Positions 31,974 through 44,937 of a stretch of 64,000 nucleotides of DNA are shown one piece after another (position 1 is the stretch's first letter; every line of letters starts with the position of its first letter). Below the pieces are notes generated by a model, which was not told the origin of the DNA, searched no databases, and saw only the letters and a program-made list of their open reading frames with translations. Origin of the DNA: Strigamia acuminata (lineage: Eukaryota > Arthropoda > Chilopoda > Geophilomorpha > Linotaeniidae); contig OX442315.1 of assembly GCA_949358305.1 (NCBI GenBank), positions 372,001 to 436,000 of the forward strand, written 5' to 3'. The position numbers were made by a program, and so were the translations under genes.

Positions 31974-34900
31974 AAAAAAATTCAAAATCTGACGATTTTA
32001 ATTCTTTAATTTATAAAGAAGACGAATATAATACACTTTTCAACAAGAAACACTTCTAAACTTTACTTTTGACAAAATAAAATTAAACTTCGCGTTTGTT
32101 TGACACGTGTTAGCTTTTGCAGGTTACACGGCACACAAAATTCGAATCGTGACTGAAATCGGGACGGCGTGGTCAAGATGACTCTGGAACACGTCTTCTG
32201 GTCTGGTCTGGATGCGAATGATCAGTATCTGATCTGGTCCTCCTTTAATAGCAGGGGGCTGGGGATCCCTAGATCTCCCAACTTCTGATTGGCGGATGTT
32301 AGTGTCGGCCAATGGTATAAAGGACGTTACATCTATTTAGTAGTTCTCTACTAAGTCCGTTCCCTTCGAGATTCAATTTTACCGATAAAATAAAATTCCT
32401 TCGGGAAGACATTCGTAAAATATTGTATTTTTTCAAATGAAAATAAAATAAACTTACTTCAATCTTCTTGAACTTTGGGATTTTTACCAATCCAAATAAT
32501 TAAATAACTTTTCTTCAAAAAATATTTTTCTTTTAATTATTCCGTTAGTGTGTGATATCGTTACAACCACAACTTTAATAAAGTTTTCTCAAACTCTCAA
32601 TTTTTCTTATTCTTATTCAATTATCGTTCAAATAATCATTCCTTTGTAATTGAAATCTATTTTCGATTCCCAACATTGTGTATTCATTTCCAATAGGAAG
32701 AATAATTTGACCAAGTCTTTACTTTTTCGGGTTTAAATTCCATTTTTCGAGTGTGAAAAAATAAATTTTCACCATCCATCTCCCCCTTTTTTAACAAATT
32801 TTTTTAACAAATAAAAATTCGTTAAAATTCTTTAAATTTGTTTTGCGAGAAAAATTATCTAATTCTCTAATCTTCCAAAAGAAAATATTCGAAATTTTAC
32901 TTTAAACGATAAAGTTATTGGTACAAATGTGTACTTGTTTTTCGGGAGAAAACTATTCGACAATCCTTTAGACTTTTGGGTAAAAATTATTCATCAAATC
33001 TTTCTTTTTTGATGACAATTGCTTTGATTTTTCGAAAGAAAATATCTAGCTAAATTCCACTTTTCCTGAGCGGACAATTGTTTTCACAATTAGTTATTCC
33101 TTTGCGATATTTACGAAGGACGTGTCTTTGATTATTCGTTTTAATAATTTTCGTCCCCCTTATCTCTAATAACGAGATGTTTTTGCAGAGATCTTTTATC
33201 TTTTGAATGAAAGAATATTTAAATCTCAATTGTCGTAAATACCTTCATCTGCTGCAGCATTTCCTCAATTTGAACTTTTCAAATGAAAAGACAAATCTGG
33301 AGAACTTTCACTGTCAAACTTCTATTCCTATCGCGCCAAAATTCGTAATTCACTGGTTTGGAATTCCGTATAACACGTGACACAATAACAGTATCGATGT
33401 CACAATTAAGCAGTTTACTACTCGGTCCGCGCGAGGACATGTAAATTACTTTTTTCCGATAAAAATAATTTTTCTTTGAAAAATATTTGAAATTGATTTT
33501 TCACAACTACTTTTGAATGAAATAAAATGAAGTTATTCCAACTTTTCGTTAATTGCTCACACATAACATTCCCTTTACTGTGGGATTTGCATCGAAATTC
33601 CATTTTTAAAGAACCTTTCTTTTACTTATCGCAAATAAAACATATTCAATCGTTTTTCTGATTAAACTTTAACACGTAAATTACGAACGAAATATATGAT
33701 GACATTCCATTAACCTTTAGGAAAATTGACTAAATTCTTAATTTTTAGAGAAAAATAATGTATCTAGAATCTTTCCTTTTCCGAATGAAATCTATGTTCA
33801 AAATAGAAGATAAATCTTGTGCAATTCTTAGTTTTTTCGAATGGAAAAATACAACTTTTCATCAGCGGTGATTTATTTGATTTTTCCGAAAGAAAAATAA
33901 TTACTTTGAAACTTATTTTCTTCGTTTAAATCAGCTATCTGATTTTTAAAGCTTCAATCCAATCAAAAAATATTCGCTCCGTAAATATTTCATGTGGCAA
34001 AGTTCATAGCCACAAATGGATTTGTTATTCCGGTTTTAAGAAATCATGTGGGAAAATGTCCGATTAGATTACTAAAAATATTCGTTGTTTTTCAAACAGC
34101 TAAATTTCATTTAGAAATTCTCAAAATTTGGGAGACCCAAATATCGTTGGAAACTTAAAACACTGTTAAATTTCCGAAAGGAAAGATTGAATGAAATCCT
34201 TTTACTTTTCCGAGGGAAAGCGTTTTTCGTGATTCGTAACTTTCAATGTAAAAAATACTATTCTACGTGGTCGGCAACTTCATTCGCCGCCATTTTATAT
34301 TTTCTTAATTTCCATTGTCCCGAAGGAAAAAATGTACTTTTTGTGAAAATAGTTAATTCCTTCAAATAAAGGTAATATTCATTTCGATTTGCAAATCTTT
34401 TCTGCGAAATGGAGTGTGTTGTTTTTCTCCAACAACTAAATTATCTTTGGTACCGATGGCAGTGGAAAAATTAGTTCGCGACACTTAAATAAATCTCTAC
34501 GAACCTTCTGTAACATTTCTCCGCTGTCTTTTATCTGTTGTCCGCCATAATTTCCAAGCATTCGTTCGCACCTTGCGTTGAAGGTTTGAGTAGCTTCCCT
34601 GCTGCGTTTGATACGGAGATCGACGCGTATTGCTATGGCGCGTGGTCGCTGGCTATCGGTGTCGACGTACAGTTACAAGAAACTTAATTTCTTGTAAATA
34701 TTTCCAAATAGTTGCGGTGTTTTCTTCGTTTTAACTTTTCAGGTGGAAAGATAAATTCGTAAGAAGTCCGCCTTCTAAACTTGTATGTTTTTAGCTTTTC
34801 GAAATAAAACAAACTTCGAAAAAAAATATCTGTATTCTTATTTCACTCGAAACTTTTTTGATTTCTTATTTAAAATACTTCGTATTCCTTAAATTGTCGA

Positions 34901-35243
34901 ACGAAAATAGTAAAGAGAGTTCACTAAACGTTTCCATTTCGTCAGTTTAACTTTTCACATGAAAATATAAACTGAAAATCTATTTGTCTGTTTTAACTAA
35001 AATTTTTTAGTTAATATCGGATTCAAGATTCGCTTTTGCAATTCGATCGAATTAATTTGCAACCTATTTCAGTGATCGTGTGATAGGTCTATAACTTCCG
35101 AAATTCCTAGTTAAAGGACTGTTTTGGTGTTTCTCAAGAAAATAAACATGGTTTGAAACTTGTCTGTTTTTTAACTAAATCTTTTAGTTAAATATTTATC
35201 TCAAAATTCACTTTTACAATTCTATCGAATTTAATTGCAACCT

Positions 35244-35262
35244 AATCTCGGTGGGACCTCCA
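35244..35262 (-). promoter_or_regulatory. Second, internal tRNA-Gln primer-site copy
   Basis: TGGAGGTCCCACCGAGATT in minus sense, identical to the true site 235 bases away and preceded by the last bases of an LTR (TCACA). The same arrangement occurs in copy 2 at 42760-42778. Confidence 0.75.
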
Positions 35263-35478
35263 CGTGTGAGATTAGGTGGTAGTCTTTGAAATCCCTAAAA
35301 TCTTCAAACGAAAATAATGAAGGAAAATCTACTACGTATTTCTATTTCATCAGTTTAACTTCTTCACATGGAAATATAAACTGAAAATTTAATCTGTCTA
35401 TTTTTAACTTAAATCTTTTAGTTAAATATTTATCTCCAATATTCACTGTTGCAATTCAATCGAATTTAATTGCAACCT

Positions 35479-35497
35479 AATCTCGGTGGGACCTCCA
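35479..35497 (-). promoter_or_regulatory. Primer-binding site, tRNA-Gln
   Basis: TGGAGGTCCCACCGAGATT (minus), two bases after the LTR, complementary to the 3' end of tRNA-Gln (AATCTCGGTGGGACCT plus CCA). Also at 42995-43013 and 45452-45470. Confidence 0.85.
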
Positions 35498-35499
35498 CG

Positions 35500-37412
35500 T
35501 GTGACGGTGACGACCACAACTCCCATTTAACAATGGTACCGGGAAGAGATCGCAATAAAATACAGTGAATAATACGAGATAAATACAAGAGACAATTTAT
35601 TGTTGGCAAACAATATGGATGAGCTAAATTATACATAGGACTAATGCCGACATTTGGCAAGTTAAATCAGCTATTAAACTATACAAAGAATTGGCCAACT
35701 GGCCCTAGAATAATATCACTACGGGTCTGGAATATGGGAGCGGTTTCCCCATCGCTCGACCTGATTATAGATGTCATCTTAAGCCGGATGGCTGTGTCCT
35801 GGAGTCCGATACGGCTTCGCTGGTTTCCTTGGTTCGCTGTGTAAACTATCGCACGTCGATAAATCGAATGATCTGAGCATTGCGGTTGACTTTGTCTGCA
35901 CCGCCACAACTTTGGGAGGATATTGGTGTAAGTAAATGTATTCATTTACTTATCAATATTCCACTTATGAATTATATTTAATTCATATCGTTGTGAATTC
36001 TTATTTAGATATTTCGGGAATAAGTTGTCGTCAACTTATCGGTTATATTGAGTTCAATATGAGATTAAGTCTTCTGACTTGATTTTGGTCCAACTGGTTG
36101 TCGAGTTTAAGTTTTGCTGTTATAAATAAAATGAAGATTAAGCTTCCCGTCGCAACACACAATTGCCATCGATTAGAATATACGCCTTGCCATGCAGAAC
36201 GGTATCAAGCGTCCCCGGCGTCGCAGCACGGTCGTCCATCGAGTGGTTGACGGTACCACGTACACAGGGGTCGATAGCTCGCGGCTCCGCACAGCAGTTT
36301 TATCTCTCGCGGTACTAATAATAGACCGACTGCTTTGGCATCGAATACCATGAGAATCAGCTTGCCAAACACTTGGTGCTACTCGTGGTTACTGTAAAAC
36401 AGACTGCTTTGGCACCATCAGGTGAAGGAACCGATTCTCAACAATACCGATGCTACTCGTGGTAACGGAATACGTTCATACCGAAAAAGACAACTTGGTC
36501 CTGTCCGGAGGATACTGAATTGCACAACGGCGGGTTCTCCTTCGGCGTCGCAACCGTAGACTGTAACATTTATGCAACATAATAATCCCAGCACTTCGAC
36601 TTCAATTGCCGGCGGTGGCATGATTCTGTAGAATCATGCAACGGTTCTTTGCGAATAAATCAACAAAGAACCAAAAGGTTTTTTACGTGAACAACGAATC
36701 ATACTTCTTAAGTAACAATACCAAACAGAAATAATCAAACAGAGCTGCGGAATGGCCGATTGTTTGGGTTTATATAACCTGACTGGATTTAAGGATTAAT
36801 CCAGTCATCCAATTGGAACATGGGTTCCACGAATCCCTCCAATCCCGTATCACCGGAAGTGGATACGGAGGAGCATTTATGCAAATTATGCTAATCCTTG
36901 TTACAACCGGAACTGGATACCCAGGACCGGAAATGGGTTCCACCAATCAGATTGATCGGTTGACCGATTGATCGCTAAACATTCTGTCCCGCAGAAATGG
37001 AAGTTACATTGTATTTAACAATGTCAGATATTTAATATATATTTATATTAATATTTAACACAATTTATTCACTTGATTAAATATACGTTTATATTTAATC
37101 ATGAGGTTTTCAAGTTCGTATTCGAATTTATCGCTAATTGCGATCGCGCCATCTAGTGGCAATATGGAGCATTGACAAATGCGGGTTTTAGCAGACGAAT
37201 CTTCGTAATTATGCCGTGATACTTTAGTATCATGTGGAAATTAGTGTTTATTCTTAATAAACGAACATCTTTGTATTTGAAACATCATAAATGACTTTAT
37301 TCTAGACATTTATCAGTTTTACACAGAATATTGTAAAAATACCATCATATTGGCGCAACAGCGCTTTCTTGATAGAAAATAGGCATTTATAGCCATTGTA
37401 AACCGTCATACA
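35500..37412 (-). repeat. LTR 2 of the array
   Basis: 1,913 bases, the same length as LTR 1 with only scattered differences (for example 35778 versus 28264). Confidence 0.92.
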
Positions 37413-38006
37413 TCCCCCTTAATAACACAACTATATAATATTTTATAGAGTTTTCGTTATTCTCCTAATTAGCATAAATGCTATTTTCGGACTTGATGTA
37501 TCTTGGAGATACCGTGACTTCCAATTTCGAATTTGAGTTTACACAAACTAACTTTAAATTATCTAAGTTCTGGATTTCTGCCGAAATAATCTTTTCTAAT
37601 AGCCTAAATTCAAGTCCAGAATTTATTTCCAAGTCTTCTTTTTGAAGAAACTTTCGTCATACATAAAATCATCATTTGTGTTATCACAAAATATTTATTT
37701 CATATGCCTAGTCAGATGTATCGCTATAAATATACAATAAATAGCTTTTAGATGATAAGAGTTGACAATTTAAGAATCAAAATGTCCCCCTTAATTGTCA
37801 TGACCGGAGTCACTTGGTATTCTTTGTACAATTGACTAATTTTAATTTAAACTAGTTGTCTTTTAATACTGTAATATTACTTTTCGAGAATTGTTAATTT
37901 TAACTTTATATTTTGTCCCCCTTTTCTTTAGAAGAGAGGTCATGATTTTTAGAGGAGGATTTTCTGTTTACACTATAATCGGGGAATCTTTGTGTATCAT
38001 ATCATG

Positions 38007-39488
38007 TTAATCAACATGATTCTTTGCTAAATATTGAGCTCGCATATTTGCGAATTTCCGAGATCTCTCAGCCTGCTGTACTGATTTCTTTCGACGTTTT
38101 TCCTTTGGGCAGTTACATACAGTGTACTGACTTGGCAGTGTAAATGACCGTGACGACCCAACTTTTTGTTTTAGGTCATCTCTGGAAAACCATACATGAA
38201 TGGGACCCTCATTGGAAAACCATACGTGGAAAGGACCCATATTTGGAATTGTGAAATCCCGCAACAAACGAGGGGATCTATATTTGACTCTAAGTCGTGG
38301 AACTGATGATTGGAAACCTGGGTTTTCAGTCAGTTTTTGAACATGTTGGTTTGTACTTGAAGTTTCTTCATCACCAGCTGGACTTGGTGACCGAAAACGC
38401 TTTTTTGAAGTTCTTAATTCCTCTCGTTGAGATGAATTATTCTGGATATTGCAGGGTTGCTTTCCAGACGCAAATTGTTGTATCTCCGTCAGATTGACGA
38501 CTGGGACGGGTTTTAGTCGTTGGTTACGGTATTGATTTCGAAATACGAATTGTTGCGCTTCGTTTATATTTTTAAATTCAGCTGAATTTAACTGGTATTG
38601 TTTACAATACTGTTCGAATTGATACCGGATCTCCCGTGGGTTAGTCAAAAAACTTTCTTTTTTAGGTTTAAAATCATTCTCATTATCGTGTTGGTAATAC
38701 TTTTTCAAGGGAAAAGTTTGCTTGACCTTTTTTCGATTTGAAATGGGCGTTAGGTAGAATTGTCTTGGCTGGGGACTCTTCTTGGTAGACAAATCATACG
38801 TCCGCAAACATGAGTTTGTGATCGGCGATCGGGCACGTTGTTGTACGTTATTTGACTGCAAATGTTTGTTTGGAGTCCGAATATCTTTCCTTTGCGTTGA
38901 TATTGGTGGCCCAAAACTTTTGTTTACGGTTCCCAATTCTTTTGATAGCGGTAGGTTAATCGACAGATTAAGGCTAGCCACATATCGTTGTGCTTCAGCT
39001 GGATTAGCATATCGAACTGAAATTAGCTGATCTCGATTGTAAACGAGTTTTAATTTGTTCTGAACAACCGACTGGTTAGTTAACGAACTCTCTGGACGAG
39101 AATTATTAGGTTTATAATTCTCTTCCCCCTTATCTACCGAATTAGGTGGTTTAAACTTTTCTAACTTAGATCCCCTACTGGATGTTTGAAACATAGTATG
39201 AGAATCTTGATTCACTAAGTTTCGGCTGTATGTTTGTGGATTCCGTACTGGATCTTGATGTGAAGATTGAGATTGGGTACGATCTCGCCAGTTCCTAGCT
39301 TTTACATAGTCTGAAGCTTCGATTATATTTTTAAACTTGGTTTTATCCAGTCCATGACGATTACAATACAGAGTAAAACGATCGGGAATCTTTTCTGTTT
39401 GATCGCCAAGTGGTACAGAACTTAAATTTAAGTTTGTCTGCTTATTATTTCCTTTTGGATCGATCATATTCAATGGTTTTTGAGCCAT
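38007..39488 (-). CDS. Unrecognised 493-aa protein of the LTR element (intact copy)
   Basis: Starts MAQKPLNMIDPKGNN and is rich in Asn, Gln, Ser, Lys and Arg. A ~34-residue module occurs twice: residues 38-70 (YCNRHGLDKTKFKNIIEASD...) and 290-323 (YCKQYQLNSAEFKNINEAQQ...), with the shared core YC..(x)..L....FKNI.EA...V..RN..R. A shorter echo, ANPAEAQRYV, lies at 161-170. Near the C-terminus HVWFS is repeated (GPFHVWFSNEGPIHVWFS), then CNCPKEKRRKKS, a basic nuclear-localisation-like patch. No zinc knuckle, protease, RT, integrase, signal peptide or membrane segment is visible. Basic character and position suggest an RNA-binding Gag-like protein, but I do not recognise the family. Copy 1 carries a stop; copy 3 has lost the ORF. 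Confidence 0.7.
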   Translation of the reverse strand: MAQKPLNMIDPKGNNKQTNLNLSSVPLGDQTEKIPDRFTLYCNRHGLDKTKFKNIIEASDYVKARNWRDRTQSQSSHQDPVRNPQTYSRNLVNQDSHTMFQTSSRGSKLEKFKPPNSVDKGEENYKPNNSRPESSLTNQSVVQNKLKLVYNRDQLISVRYANPAEAQRYVASLNLSINLPLSKELGTVNKSFGPPISTQRKDIRTPNKHLQSNNVQQRARSPITNSCLRTYDLSTKKSPQPRQFYLTPISNRKKVKQTFPLKKYYQHDNENDFKPKKESFLTNPREIRYQFEQYCKQYQLNSAEFKNINEAQQFVFRNQYRNQRLKPVPVVNLTEIQQFASGKQPCNIQNNSSQREELRTSKKRFRSPSPAGDEETSSTNQHVQKLTENPGFQSSVPRLRVKYRSPRLLRDFTIPNMGPFHVWFSNEGPIHVWFSRDDLKQKVGSSRSFTLPSQYTVCNCPKEKRRKKSVQQAERSRKFANMRAQYLAKNHVD

Positions 39489-42400
39489 AAAAAAAATTCA
39501 AAATCTGACGATTTTAATTCTTTAATTTATAAAGAAGACGAATATAATACACTTTTCAACAAGAAACACTTCTAAACTTTACTTTTGACAAAATAAAATT
39601 AAACTTCGCGTTTGTTTGACACGTGTTAGCTTTTGCAGGTTACACGGCACACAAAATTCGAATCGTGACTGAAATCGGGACGGCGTGGTCAAGATGACTC
39701 TGGAACACGTCTTCTGGTCTGGTCTGGATGCGAATGATCAGTATCTGATCTGGTCCTCCTTTAATAGCAGGGGGCTGGGGATCCCTAGATCTCCCAACTT
39801 CTGATTGGCGGATGTTAGTGTCGGCCAATGGTATAAAGGACGTTACATCTATTTAGTAGTTCTCTACTAAGTCCGTTCCCTTCGAGATTCAATTTTACCG
39901 ATAAAATAAAATTCCTTCGGGAAGACATTCGTAAAATATTGTATTTTTCAAATGAAAATAAAATAAACTTACTTCAATCTTCTTGAACTTTGGGATTTTT
40001 ACCAATCCAAATAATTAAATAACTTTTCTTCAAAAAATATTTTTCTTTTAATTATTCCGTTAGTGTGTGATATCGTTACAACCACAACTTTAATAAAGTT
40101 TTCTCAAACTCTCAATTTTTCTTATTCTTATTCAATTATCGTTCAAATAATCATTCCTTTGTAATTTGAAATCTATTTTCGATTCCCAACATTGTGTATT
40201 CATTTCCAATAGGAAGAATAATTTGACCAAGTCTTTACTTTTTCGGGTTTAAATTCCATTTTTCGAGTGTGAAAAAATAAATTTTCACCATCCATCTCCC
40301 CCTTTTTTAACAAATTTTTTTAACAAATAAAAATTCGTTAAAATTCTTTAAATTTGTTTTGCGAGAAAAATTATCTAATTCTCTAATCTTCCAAAAGAAA
40401 ATATTCGAAATTTTACTTTAAACGATAAAGTTATTGGTACAAATGTGTACTTGTTTTTCGGGAGAAAACTATTCGACAATCCTTTAGACTTTTGGGTAAA
40501 AATTATTCATCAAATCTTTCTTTTTTGATGACAATTGCTTTGATTTTTCGAAAGAAAATATCTAGCTAAATTCCACTTTTCCTGAGCGGACAATTGTTTT
40601 CACAATTAGTTATTCCTTTGCGATATTTACGAAGGACGTGTCTTTGATTATTCGTTTTAATAATTTTCGTCCCCCTTATCTCTAATAACGAGATGTTTTT
40701 GCAGAGATCTTTTATCTTTTGAATGAAAGAATATTTAAATCTCAATTGTCGTAAATACCTTCATCTGCTGCAGCATTTCCTCAATTTGAACTTTTCAAAT
40801 GAAAAGACAAATCTGGAGAACTTTCACTGTCAAACTTCTATTCCTATCGCGCCAAAATTCGTAATTCACTGGTTTGGAATTCCGTATAACACGTGACACA
40901 ATAACAGTATCGATGTCACAATTAAGCAGTTTACTACTCGGTCCGCGCGAGGACATGTAAATTACTTTTTTCCGATAAAAATAATTTTTCTTTGAAAAAT
41001 ATTTGAAATTGATTTTTCACAACTACTTTTGAATGAAATAAAATGAAGTTATTCCAACTTTTCGTTAATTGCTCACACATAACATTCCCTTTACTGTGGG
41101 ATTTGCATCGAAATTCCATTTTTAAAGAACCTTTCTTTTACTTATCGCAAATAAAACATATTCAATCGTTTTTCTGATTAAACTTTAACACGTAAATTAC
41201 GAACGAAATATATGATGACATTCCATTAACCTTTAGGAAAATTGACTAAATTCTTAATTTTTAGAGAAAAATAATGTATCTAGAATCTTTCCTTTTCCGA
41301 ATAAAATCTATGTTCAAAATAGAAGATAAATCTTGTGCAATTCTTAGTTTTTTCGAATGGAAAAATACAACTTTTCATCAGCGGTGATTTATTTGATTTT
41401 TCCGAAAGAAAAATAATTACTTTGAAACTTATTTTCTTCGTTTAAATCAGCTATCTGATTTTTAAAGCTTCAATCCAATCAAAAAATATTCGCTCCGTAA
41501 ATATTTCATGTGGCAAAGTTCATAGCCACAAATGGATTTGTTATTCCGGTTTTAAGAAATCATGTGGGAAAATGTCCGATTAGATTACTAAAAATATTCG
41601 TTGTTTTTCAAACAGCTAAATTTCATTTAGAAATTCTCAAAATTTGGGAGACCCAAATATCGTTGGAAACTTAAAACACTGTTAAATTTCCGAAAGGAAA
41701 GATTGAATGAAATCCTTTTACTTTTCCGAGGGAAAGCGTTTTTCGTGATTCGTAACTTTCAATGTAAAAAATACTATTCTACGTGGTCGGCAACTTCATT
41801 CGCCGCCATTTTATATTTTCTTAATTTCCATTGTCCCGAAGGAAAAAATGTACTTTTTGTGAAAATAGTTAATTCCTTCAAATAAAGGTAATATTCATTT
41901 CGATTTGCAAATCTTTTCTGCGAAATGGAGTGTGTTGTTTTTCTCCAACAACTAAATTATCTTTGGTACCGATGGCAGTGGAAAAATTAGTTCGCGACAC
42001 TTAAATAAATCTCTACGAACCTTCTGTAACATTTCTCCGCTGTCTTTTATCTGTTGTCCGCCATAATTTCCAAGCATTCGTTCGCACCTTGCGTTGAAGG
42101 TTTGAGTAGCTTCCCTGCTGCGTTTGATACGGAGATCGACGCGTATTGCTATGGCGCGTGGTCGCTGGCTATCGGTGTCGACGTACAGTTACAAGAAACT
42201 TAATTTCTTGTAAATATTTCCAAATAGTTGCGGTGTTTTCTTCGTTTTAACTTTTCAGGTGGAAAGATAAATTCGTAAGAAGTCCGCCTTCTAAACTTGT
42301 ATGTTTTTAGCTTTTCGAAATAAAACAAACTTCGAAAAAAAATATCTGTATTCTTATTTCACTCGAAACTTTTTTGATTTCTTATTTAAAATACTTCGTA

Positions 42401-43015
42401 TTCCTTAAATTGTCGAACGAAAATAGTAAAGAGAGTTCACTAAACGTTTCCATTTCGTCAGTTTAACTTTTCACATGAAAATATAAACTGAAAATCTATT
42501 TGTCTGTTTTAACTAAAATTTTTTAGTTAATATCGGATTCAAGATTCGCTTTTGCAATTCGATCGAATTAATTTGCAACCTATTTCAGTGATCGTGTGAT
42601 AGGTCTATAACTTCCGAAATTCCTAGTTAAAGGACTGTTTTGGTGTTTCTCAAGAAAATAAACATGGTTTGAAACTTGTCTGTTTTTTAACTAAATCTTT
42701 TAGTTAAATATTTATCTCAAAATTCACTTTTACAATTCTATCGAATTTAATTGCAACCTAATCTCGGTGGGACCTCCACGTGTGAGATTAGGTGGTAGTC
42801 TTTGAAATCCCTAAAATCTTCAAACGAAAATAATGAAGGAAAATCTACTACGTATTTCTATTTCATCAGTTTAACTTCTTCACATGGAAATATAAACTGA
42901 AAATTTAATCTGTCTATTTTTAACTTAAATCTTTTAGTTAAATATTTATCTCCAATATTCACTGTTGCAATTCAATCGAATTTAATTGCAACCTAATCTC
43001 GGTGGGACCTCCACG
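39489..43015 (-). other. 3.5 kb non-coding leader of copy 2
   Basis: Almost identical to 31974-35499: same hairpin motifs, same duplicated primer-site modules (42760-42778 and 42995-43013). Confidence 0.7.
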
Positions 43016-44937
43016 TGTGACGGTGACGACCACAACTCCCATTTAACAATGGTACCGGGAAGAGATCGCGATAAATAACAGTGAATACAATACGAGATAA
43101 ATACAAGACAATTTATTGTTGGCAAACAATATGCAGTGAGCTAAATTATACATAAGACTAATGCCAACATTTGGCAAGTTAACTGACTATTAAACTATAC
43201 AAAGCATAGGCCAATTGGTCCTAAAATAATATCATTACGTGTCTGGGATAAGGGAGCGGTTTCCCCATCGCTCGACCTGGTTTACAGATGTCATCTAAGC
43301 CGGATGGCTGTGTCCTGGAGTCCGATATGGCTTCGCTGGTTTCCTTGGTTCGCTGTGTAAATTATCGCACGTCGATAAATCGAATGATCTGAGCATTGCG
43401 GTTGACTTTGTCTGCACCGCCACAACTTTGGGAGGATATTGGTGTAAGTAAATGTATTCATTTACTTATCAATATTCCACTTATGAATTATATTTAATTC
43501 ATATCGTTGTGAATTCTTATTTAGATATTTCGGGAATAAGTTGTCGTCAACTTATCGGTTATATTGAGTTCAATATGAGATTAAGTCTTCTGACTTGATT
43601 TTGGTCCAACTGGTTGTCGAGTTTAAGTTTTGCCGTTATAAATAAAATGAAGATTAAGCTTCCCGTCGCAACACACAATTGCCATCGATTAGAATATACG
43701 CCTTGCCATGCAGAACGGTATCAAGCGTCCCCGGCGTCGCAGCACGGTCGTCCATCGAGTGGTTGACGGTACCACGTACACAGGGGTCGATAGCTCGCGG
43801 CTCCGCACAGCAGTTTTATCTCTCGCGGTACTAATAATAGACCGACTGCTTTGGCATCGAATACCATGAGAATCAGCTTGCCAAACACTTGGTGCTACTC
43901 GTGGTTACTGTAAAACAGACTGCTTTGGCACCATCAGGTGAAGGAACCGATTCTCAACAATACCGATGCTACTCGTGGTAACGGAATACGTTCATACCGA
44001 AAAAGACAACTTGGTCCTGTCCGGAGGATACTGAATTGCACAACGGCGGGTTCTCCTTCGGCGTCGCAACCGTAGACTGTAACATTTATGCAACATAATA
44101 ATCCCAGCACTTCGACTTCAATTGCCGGCGGTGGCATGATTCTGTAGAATCATGCAACGGTTCTTTGCGAATAAATCAACAAAGAACCAAAAGGTTTTTT
44201 ACGTGAACAACGAATCATACTTCTTAAGTAACAATACCAAACAGAAATAATCAAACAGAGCTGCGGAATGGCCGATTGTTTGGGTTTATATAACCTGACT
44301 GGATTTAAGGATTAATCCAGTCATCCAATTGGAACATGGGTTCCACGAATCCCTCCAATCCCGTATCACCGGAAGTGGATACGGAGGAGCATTTATGCAA
44401 ATTATGCTAATCCTTGTTACAACCGGAACTGGATACCCAGGACCGGAAATGGGTTCCACCAATCAGATTGATCGGTTGACCGATTGATCGCTAAACATTC
44501 TGTCCCGCAGAAATGGAAGTTACATTGTATTTAACAATGTCAGATATTTAATATATATTTATATTAATATTTAACACAATTTATTCACTTGATTAAATAT
44601 ACGTTTATATTTAATCATGAGGTTTTCAAGTTCGTATTCGAATTTATCGCTAATTGCGATCGCGCCATCTAGTGGCAATATGGAGCATTGACAAATGCGG
44701 GTTTAGCAGACGAATCTTCGTAATTATGCCGTGATACTTTAGTATCATGTGGAAATTAGTGTTTATTCTTAATAAACGAACATCTTTGTATTTGAAACAT
44801 CATAAATGACTTTATTCTAGACATTTATCAGTTTTACACAGAATATTGTAAAAATACCATCATATTGGCGCAACAGCGCTTTCTTGATAGAAAATAGGCA
44901 TTTATAGCCATTGTAAACCGTCATACATCCCCCTTAA
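43016..44937 (-). repeat. LTR 3 of the array, with a diverged 300-base edge
   Basis: 1,922 bases. The first about 320 (43060-43340) differ from LTRs 1 and 2 at many sites and by small indels, while the rest is nearly identical, so the LTR is mosaic. Confidence 0.9.

Larger units (their letters stand above)
31974..35499 (-). other. 3.5 kb non-coding leader of copy 1
   Basis: AT-rich, no ORF above about 65 codons. It contains about 25 short hairpins of the type ACTTTTC-n-GAAAA and three related ~200-base modules next to the LTR, two of which end in a full tRNA-Gln primer site. A GC-richer patch lies at 34555-34680. It may hold packaging or dimerisation signals. The equivalent in copy 2 is 39489-43015. 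Confidence 0.7.

Noticed and set aside
32725-34360. TTC/GAA palindromes as heat-shock elements
   Set aside because: Spacing between TTC and GAA varies and rarely fits the 5-base module of heat-shock sites, so a simple hairpin description is safer.
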